A DNA stretch of 64,000 nucleotides from the NCBI GenBank assembly GCA_003427395.1, contig BFEA01000168.1, forward strand, positions 626,835-690,834. Reading direction: 5' to 3'. The stretch is from Chara braunii. Its lineage: Eukaryota > Streptophyta > Charophyceae > Charales > Characeae. Numbering within the stretch: the stretch's first letter is position 1; every line of letters starts with the position of its first letter. A program made the translations under genes and the position numbers. Shown here piece by piece: positions 57,641 to 64,000 of the stretch. Below the pieces are notes generated by a model. That model saw only the letters and a program-made list of their open reading frames with translations. It did no database searches and was not told the origin of the DNA.

Positions 57641-58867
57641 AGGGTTCTACTCTCGAACTTATTGGCCTTTTTTTGCCTCCATTCGCCTTTTGAATCAGTA
57701 CACCTCCTACGGCCAGGGGTCCTCCGTCTCTCTCTAGAATAAATGGTTGTCCAACCTCGTCGTTAAAACATGGTGCTGCCAAAGTGACTTGCTCCGATGT
57801 CAGTATGTCCTTGAGGGTTTGGACGGCTTCCTCTCGCTCCTTCGTCCAATCCCTGGTTCCTTCTTCTCTGATCATGGCGCGGATAGGCTCGACAATCCTG
57901 ACAATTTTTTTAATAAAAATCCTCCAGAAGCCGACCACGCCTAAGAACGCTCTTACCTCTGTCGTCGTGCGCAGAGGCGTTAGCCACTGCGATATCTTGT
58001 CGTTTTTTGCTGGGTCCGGCTTCCTTCCATATGCGCCACAGCGAAATCCTAGTATGGTCACTTCCGGTACCTGCTAGAATACTCATTGGTCCGCTAGCCG
58101 TAATGTTGTAAACTAAAAACCGGTGGAGTAAGTCTTTGATGTCCTGTAGATGATCCCACACAAATTTTTGAATTCTCGGCTGGACTTCCGTCTCGTCCTT
58201 CTCCTGGGCACCTTTAATCGGATTGTCGTCGATGTAAGGTTCACACTTCTCTCGAAACATGTCTCCGGCTACGGCAAGCATCCTCCTTTGCGCTTCGACT
58301 ACTGCATTCGTGAAGCCCATAGGGGTCACCTGCATCTGCAACAGGCCTATGGGGGTGTGGATTGCACTGTATGGTCTGTCCCGTGCATCCAATGGGAGCT
58401 GGTCGTACCCTGAATACAAATCTATCAGGGAATAAATGTTGAGGCCGGCGTGGGACTCTGCTAATAAGTGGGCCTGCGGTAATGAGTCGGCCTCCCGGAT
58501 GGTCACTACATTCAACTTTTGTAGGTCTTGAATCCACCTTAGCGTCTTGTTGGGCTTTCGAAAGACGAATCACCTATTTACGTATGGGGACGCGGTAGGC
58601 TCTGCGACGAAGGAATCCATTTTTGCTCAGAGAAGGTCTGTCATTTGTCTGGCTATCCCGAACTCATAGGATGCTCCTTTTGTCATTCCAACACTCATGT
58701 TCTACCGTGTGGATTCTGACCGGAGGGATTAGCTTCGCGTCTAGCCGCCCTTTTTGGTGATCACTAAAAGCAAATGCCAGATGAAACTCCTGACACGTCC
58801 TTTTGATCAGGAGGGTTTCTTCTTCTGTTAAGAATCCCTCTATTCCTATCTTCATCGTGCCAGCCAC
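57639..58867 (-). pseudogene. reverse transcriptase, element 6 (divergent clade)
   Basis: FHLAFAFSDHQKGRLDAKLI, PPVRIHTVEHECWNDK (RT entry), LQKLNVVTIREADSLPQAHL, IYSLIDLYSGYDQLPLDARD (first catalytic Asp), MQVTPMGFTNAVVEAQRRML, then the catalytic YIDD in CEPYIDDNPIKGAQ, and FRCGAYGRKPDPAKNDKISQ with AFLGVVGFWRIFIK. Motifs differ from the other gypsy elements here (YIDD for YLDD, SGYDQLPL for SGYHQI), so this is a separate lineage. The frame shifts near 58060 and 58530. Confidence 0.88.
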
Positions 58868-59400
58868 CTCATCTGGTATCCAATGTCCTTCCGTCGCTCA
58901 CCTCTCTCGGATTACTCGAAGAACCTCTTCCTCCCTTTCCGTAACCTCTTCCTTAGACCTCTTCCCTACTGGCTTGTACTTTCGAATACTTCTTTCCGGG
59001 ATCTTTTTCCTAAAAAATGAATGGTCGGAATTACCCTTGTTGCCTCTGCGACCCATGGTTGGATACTGATTATCTTCCCATTCAAACAATATTCCTTTTG
59101 TACCTCCCCTTCAAATTTGGCCAGTGTCGTCGGATCTACCCCTACTTTGTGATACCTGATGGCTTTGATGAGCTGTAACAAAATCGAGGATCTCGAGCGC
59201 GACTTCTGGTACCTCTATCTGCATCTCTTTCCGCTTGGGCAGGCTGGCCCCAAGTTCAACTTCTGATTCCCTTTCCGCCACCATGACGCCTAAGATTTCG
59301 ACCTCCTACCTCCTCTTCTTCTGAGGCAGGCCCATCTTGATCCATTATTTCTTGCTGAACACTTCCTCGATCATAATCTCTACCCTTTCTCTCATACCTT
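58868..59400 (-). pseudogene. protease-RT linker, element 6
   Basis: Charged segments in shifting frames (IRYHKVGVDPTTLAKFEGEV, YCLNGKIISIQPWV, KYKPVGKRSKEEVTEREEEV). There is no known domain; by position it joins protease to RT. Confidence 0.55.
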
Positions 59401-59859
59401 CTATTCGTGCAAAGGCCCCTTTCGAGTGCTATCTTCGAACGATGGCGACCACGTTGCCAACTTTCCATTAGGCGGGTCCCCTCCGGTCCCGATGAGTTGG
59501 AGGAGCTCCCCACGACCAGTCACTGGGTCCTCTAGGTCTACCGTATATGTGTCGCCATGCAGATGCATCCCTATCATTTCTACATGGGCACACAACAGTC
59601 TGCCGAGGATTATGTAATGGTCCATCTCGTCTAACACGGTCATCCGCTGAAATGACCAAACCGACTCCCAGATACCTGCCTTGACTCCACATTTGGTGAC
59701 ATATCCTGAAAACGGGATCTCGCCACCGGCCCCTAGGATGTTCCCCATTACTTCCTTGTTAACCACACAACCGGTAATTGTTGCGAAATCTCTCCTTATG
59801 AGTGTGATTTCCGCACCTCCGTGTACTAGAGCGTCTGTGTGATGTGTTCCGATCTGCAC
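59401..59859 (-). pseudogene. aspartic protease-like domain with H-G-G in the active site, element 6
   Basis: VQIGTHHTDALVHGGAEITL stands where retropepsins have ALVDSGAE[IV]. The catalytic Asp codon is CAC (His) and the Ser/Thr is Gly, so the triad D-[ST]-G is H-G-G. The second part (MTVLDEMDHYIILGRLLCAH) keeps the I-L-G motif. The domain is predicted inactive. The open frame runs to a stop after RKGPLHE. Confidence 0.7.
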
Positions 59860-60409
59860 TTTAACTTTCCTACGGGCAGCGCATGGAAACTAAGCTTCGT
59901 CCCTGGTGGAGCCCTCATAACTTCCCCGCCTTCACGGTCTGGCAAGCTCAGGCGGATGTCCGCAAAGGCCTTCTCTAGATCCTCCAAATCTTCGAGACTC
60001 CTCTGAAGATTAGCGACTTCTTGCAGAGCTTCCTCCTCCTTTTCCTTTTCCTGTGATTCCGGGTTTTCGGCTATTTCTACTCGTCGGCGAGTCAACAGTT
60101 CTCTAAGCCCTTTGAGCAGTCTGGGGCTGGCTTGCAATATGGTCTGAAACGATACTGATACCATGGTTCCTAGCAGTTTGGTAAGGGTGTCGTTGATCTC
60201 AAGCATGGTATGGGGATTTGATATCTAAATTTTTTCTTGGCAGCGGCTACCTTGTCCGTAGGCTCCTCTTCCCTAGGTTTCCAGTAAACTTTCTCTGGTT
60301 TCCCGGTCTCGGGCTCTGATTCGGTCGCGGCGCCCCCAACAACTTCTTCCATTACAGTGTCACAAATGATTCTTCTTCCGGTCGTCCCTAGTCGAGTGGT
60401 CACGTTCAC
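59826..60409 (-). pseudogene. gag-protease linker, element 6
   Basis: Two frames joined by a shift near 60205: the segment EKVYWKPREEEPTDKVAAAK, then MLEINDTLTKLLGTMVSVSF, LLKGLRELLTRRRVEIAENP and an acidic coiled coil (EKEKEEEALQEVANLQRSLE). It is continuous with gag except for a TAG at 60473-60475. Confidence 0.65.
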
Positions 60410-60472
60410 CCTTTCGCGCTCGTCGCCTTCTAGGATGAAGTTGGTCTGTGACCCGCAGCCTCGGAGTTGGTC

Positions 60473-61489
60473 CTAGACGATATCCACCACCGGTTCAACT
60501 TCTACTGCTGCTATCTCTAACCCGTTGAGGATGATAACGGCGCGCCGCATTCCTCCTGGTGAGTTCCAGTTCACCCGTTTTCCCTGAGGTCCGAATATCT
60601 CCCCCTTTAATGACCTGGTACATCTTCTTTTTAATATGTCGTGGTTGAGCTTCGGACATGCACGCACAAAACGTCCCACCGCGGTGCAGTACCTGCACTG
60701 CTCGTTGGCAGGATCTCTCCGACCGAACCCTCGGTTGGCCACTCCCGCCGGAACTACGGCTTCTTGGGGAGGGAGGGGGGGTCGGGATACTTGGGCCTGC
60801 ATAACCATCAGCGCGTTCTCCACCGTTTCTATCTTATTGTCAACTTCGTGCACGCGTTCATGTAGGCTTCCGATCCCCCTTCTTACCTTGTCGCCCGTCT
60901 TGCCGGTCAGATCTATGATCTCTCCCTCCTTGAGCAAGGCCAGCGTTTCGGTCACTACCGTTTTCTCCGTCAGATCCGTCACCGTACTAAAGTCAACATC
61001 CCTAGTGTTTACGAATTTGCTTGTCTGTTGGTAGGCCGACAGAATCTTGTCCTTATCGAACTCGGAAAACTGCCTGAGGAAATACTTACTCATTATCCAG
61101 TCCGTTACCCCGGGGATCCTTAGTGCGACCAGGGTAAACTCTCTCAGGAAGTCATTGTATGTCGCACTGTTCCTCCTCTGGATTGTCGATAAATCGGCTT
61201 CTGTTGCCATTTTCTCCGCCGCCAGATACTTCCTCATCATTACATCCCGGGTCTCCTTCCAAGACCGGCTTGCGGCCACGATGGCCATTATGTCTCGCCC
61301 TAGACTTAATAACACATGCTGCCCTAGGTGATCCATCTTCTCCTCGTCACTCCATTTCAGCAACGCGGCCGGGTTCTCGTAATCTATCAGGAACTCCGTG
61401 ATGTTCGCCCCGTCAAACGTCAAGTTTTTTTTAGCATCCGCGAGAAAGCCTTGGTTTTTGTTTAGTGCCCGTGTGAGGGACGACACCAT
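60473..61489 (-). pseudogene. gag capsid and nucleocapsid, element 6
   Basis: An open 338-codon frame. Capsid part: KKNLTFDGANITEFLIDYEN, EEKMDHLGQHVLLSLGRDIM, SWKETRDVMMRKYLAAEKMA, TYNDFLREFTLVALRIPGVT. A helix-rich segment follows with HEVDNKIETVENALMVMQAQ. The zinc knuckle CRYCTAVGRFVRAC has Arg in place of His. The upstream part is in the same frame but separated by a TAG at 61562-61564. Confidence 0.85.
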
Positions 61490-61561
61490 CTTCCTGAGGC
61501 CACCCTCAGAGCTACTGGCCTCGCCTGCCGCACTGGTTTCCTGCCCTTCCTTGTCGACCCT

Positions 61562-62213
61562 CTATCCTTCTCTAGTCTTTGCAGTCCCCTCCAGGTCAAA
61601 CCACCCCAACACCCTTTCCCTAAGGCTCCAGAGCCCCTCGCACCCTCGCATTACTGATGGTGTTGTCGGTAGGCGGCTAGCCCTGCTATCTATGGCTAGC
61701 GGATTTGTAGCCTTCTCCGCTTCCATTCCAGGGGAGTTCTCTCTTTCCTTCCTTCTCTTGCTAGGTGTTCCTCCACGGTCACTTCCCTTATCCCCTTGCC
61801 CAATTCCGCCTCCGTTGGCCTTCCGTTCGTCTCGTGGTTCTTCCTGCGGGAGGTCTTCCTCGTTCCCAGTCATCATCTCCTCGATCAACCTTGCCTTGTA
61901 TTTTGCGGTTCTCTTTTCTATCTCTGCTAATTTGCGCCTCGCATCCGTGATCCTTCTTCGATACAGCCCCGTCTGAATTTCGCGGGCTCGACCTGTCCTT
62001 ATTTCTACCTTCCTTGGTCTCATGGGTCCCTTGCTTGCTTCTCCCGGCCTTTCCCGAGCTTTCCCCTGAGGAGATTTCCTTTCTGTTCCCCTTGGTACCA
62101 TCCGGATTTATCGATTCTCTGTCCTTCTGACCCTCTTCGCTTTGTACAACACTGCCCCCTAAACCTGGTCCTTCCTCGCTTCTAAGGTTGTCTGTCTCAT
62201 CCCCTGTTGCCAT
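61562..62213 (-). pseudogene. gag N-terminus, element 6
   Basis: Starts near 62213 (MATGDETDNLRSEEGPGLGG), with a highly charged Glu/Lys/Arg-rich sequence. A shift between about 62100 and 61980 leads into RRRITDARRKLAEIEKRTAK, YKARLIEEMMTGNEEDLPQE, ending GLWSLRERVLGWFDLEGTAK before the TAG. Coiled-coil-like, low complexity. Confidence 0.65.
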
Positions 62214-62690
62214 TTTGTCTAGATCTGCAAAAAAACAGAGGGTTTCCCTAGGACACAGGTAGCTCGGGACATTTTGGGTTTTCGTAAGCTCTAGTCTTTT
62301 TGGTTTATCTTATCAAAAAGAAAAGAAACCCTCTTCCTATTTTCGTCCTCTGATTGCCTTTCCATGAAAAAGAAGACCCGTGGCTGGCCCAGCTGCCCTA
62401 TCGAGCTAAGGAACAGAACTTAGTTCCTCTTGTGACAAGCTCGTTTAGAGTGGCCCAATTCGTCGTGTCGGGCGTGCAGGAGTTGCGGTTGGGCACTCCG
62501 TCGGGAAGGGTCCTTGATCAGTATTCTTTTCAACTTCCTGGGTTACGACAATTATCATGGATCTGCCCCTTCCCTATTCCGCAGCGGCTGTTGGTTGTCC
62601 GGGTCCAACGGTCCTTTTCCTATTCCCATCGATGAACCCCTATGCGTAACAGAATATACTTTATTTGCCCAATCAGCGTGCTTCCGGGTG
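62214..62690 (-). other. spacer between ORF0 and gag, element 6
   Basis: About 475 bp without a credible frame on the minus strand. A poly-A/AAAAAACAG segment lies at 62228-62240. Confidence 0.4.
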
Positions 62691-63549
62691 CTAGTCCCGC
62701 TCTCGTCCCCGTGGCCCTTCCGGTTCGGTAGGCTCCTCAAATAGTTGAGCCACCGCTGCTAGATAGCTCTCCCCCACCTCGATCTCTCTACGAATTATGT
62801 GCTCGTATTCCGCACAAGCTAACCGCAGTAACCCAAATATCAAAATATTGACAGCCTCCAGCAATTCCTGGGCCCGATTTCCCCAGAATGGTCCGTGCTC
62901 CACAGCGACGTCATAGAACATCCCGATGGTTTGAGGTGGGAAGTGGTCTATCCAGACTATTGCCGAGTCCGCCAGATCCTGCGCCCTTGCGAGGCTTCCG
63001 AAGATGAGGTCTATCATAAATCGGGGGACCCGACATCTTAGCGGGGTTGCTTGTGCGTTAAATTCCCGCCAGCTTCCTACTTCCACCCTGGTCCGTAAGA
63101 CCACGTTTCTCCTACCCCTGACCGATTGGCCCGTCCGTGTCAAGGCCTGGGCTGCCCTCCGAAAGACCGGGGCCAACTCGTGACCTTGTGCTATTGCCAC
63201 TCCCAACGAGTGCCAACCAACCTCGGGTAGATACAAGGTCCCGGTTACTTCCAGATTGGAGTACAAGTCATCCCCAGGCCCTCGGTTAAATCGCATCCCT
63301 GTCCACAAACATTCCACCATCATGAAGGTGCTGTCCCTCCCTAAGGTCACGGCCCACCATTCCACGTCGATTTCCCGAAATTCGAAACTTGAAGGTGCTG
63401 TCCCTCCCTAAGGTCACGGCCCACCATTCCACGTCGATTCCCCGAAATTCGAAACTTGTCGGAAGGGACACTTCCCACCCTCTGCCGTTATTCCAGGACG
63501 GCCCAGGGTACCGGGGTTGGCGTTCCGTCCGAACACGTCTTGCCGCCAT
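62691..63549 (-). pseudogene. additional ORF upstream of gag (ORF0) of element 6
   Basis: From an ATG at 63549 (MAARRVRTERQPRYPGPSWN) the frame runs until a 67-bp tandem duplication shifts it; it resumes and stays open to 62691. The second part reads LPEVGWHSLGVAIAQGHELA, PVFRRAAQALTRTGQSVRGR, MIDLIFGSLARAQDLADSAI, LLEAVNILIFGLLRLACAEY, EHIIRREIEVGESYLAAVAQ. It is predicted mostly helical, about 260 residues. I do not recognise the family. Its minus orientation and position before gag suggest it belongs to element 6, but a host gene fragment cannot be excluded. Confidence 0.55.
63324..63457. repeat. 67-bp tandem duplication in ORF0
   Basis: GAAGGTGCTGTCCCTCCCTA starts at 63324 and again at 63391. 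The two units differ by one or two bases. 67 is not a multiple of three, so the duplication alone explains the frameshift. Confidence 0.9.
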
Positions 63550-63579
63550 CGTTATTTGGTGATTTCCTGCATAGCCCAA

Positions 63580-63750
63580 ACAGAGAGGATCACAACCCGT
63601 TCTTCAGCAACTGCTCACCCTCCTACCGTTTCCCTTCCCGCTCATGTCCCTTTCTTTTTTGCCCTGCGCCCCACACCTGCGCCCACAATGGTCGGACGCC
63701 TCTCCTTGTTTCAATCTCCTCACACACGTCGCTAAACTAATGTACACGTG
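63580..63750. other. flank of element 6, no gene
   Basis: Pyrimidine-rich sequence between ORF0 and the next LTR; no PBS was recognised. Confidence 0.4.
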
Positions 63751-64000
63751 TGATAACCCGTCCAAACATGGACTGAAACACACAGCCGATTTCTGAGTTT
63801 TGCTCATAGACTGAATGCCCTACCGAGTTCCTGCCTGCTAAGTTTGTGTGTGTGTGCTTGCTGGACTGCATGTCTGTCTGAGTGCTGGTTGGCTTGCGTG
63901 TGTGTGACTGTGCCTGTCTGAGTGCTGGTTGGTATGAGTGTGTGTGTGGCCCGTCAGGGCACTTGTTCATTCATTGGGCCCTCAGGGCCGGTACTTACCT
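63751..64000 (+). mobile_element. start of a second element B-type LTR (cut by window end)
   Basis: TGATAACCCGTCCAAACATG matches 16381-16400 (TGATGACCCGACCAAACATG) and stays alignable to the window end (GGGCCCTCAGGGCCGGTACT). An internal segment around GTCTGAGTGCTGGTTGG is duplicated relative to the first copy. The preceding ACGTG is the candidate target duplication. The rest of the element would lie beyond the window. Confidence 0.85.

Overview
The window is eukaryotic nuclear DNA dominated by decayed LTR retrotransposons. It looks like a streptophyte (green-plant lineage) genome, most plausibly a charophycean alga such as Chara; the species call is inference. The supports are: iMet-type primer-binding sites (TGGTATCAGAG and the variant TGGTATCGGAG), plant-like Ty3/gypsy polyproteins with a degenerate chromodomain-like tail, a nuclear fragment of green-lineage mitochondrial DNA (cob, nad1, nad5 and a group II intron domain V), and one exon of a RelA/SpoT homologue with a plant RSH1-like sequence. 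I found no complete host gene. Almost every protein-coding stretch is a transposon pseudogene.

Layout, left to right. 1-7.97 kb: minus-strand gypsy element 1 (3' LTR edge and PPT near 1356; integrase, RNase H, RT, protease and gag running to 7167), with a roughly 1 kb insertion carrying a tRNA-derived SINE candidate. Its leader holds a 31-bp minisatellite. 7.97-14.76 kb: minus-strand element 2, with a complete 5' LTR (13705-14759) and a leader carrying at least nine copies of GCCACGTCA. 14.76-16.38 kb: host-like DNA with a single RSH exon (15312-15413), then a dispersed repeat. 16.38-24.83 kb: plus-strand element B (5' LTR 16381-17621, PBS, long leader, gag-PR-RT-RH-IN). It is truncated where it meets minus-strand element 3 (24.83-31.78 kb; 5' LTR 30841-31782). 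31.78-33.68 kb: tandem LTR-like repeats. 33.68-38.58 kb: minus-strand element 4, same family as element 3, with a mitochondrial insertion (about 34.6-35.7 kb). 38.6-43.4 kb: gene-poor DNA with a hairpin minisatellite. 43.4-47.5 kb: element 5, again the element 3 family, with only gag, leader and 5' LTR left. 47.5-49.93 kb: 3' end of a plus-strand gypsy element with a post-integrase ORF carrying two SUMO-interaction-like motifs, then PPT and a short LTR. 50.3-63.6 kb: minus-strand element 6, a divergent gypsy clade with an extra ORF upstream of gag. Its pol is split by a 5.2-kb insertion (51623-56852) with no transposase or RT. 63.75 kb to the end: start of a second element B LTR.

The most interesting theme is that the untranslated leaders of three unrelated minus-strand element families each carry a family-specific dense array of a short motif: a 31-bp unit in element 1, the bZIP-type ACGT motif TGACGTGGC in element 2, and the W-box-type GTTGAC motif in elements 3 and 5. 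This placement recalls the Su(Hw)-site insulator array in the Drosophila gypsy leader. Recurrent decay features are in-frame stops consistent with C-to-T or G-to-A change, tandem duplications of about 60-380 bp, and two duplications flanking a single N that look like assembly joins.
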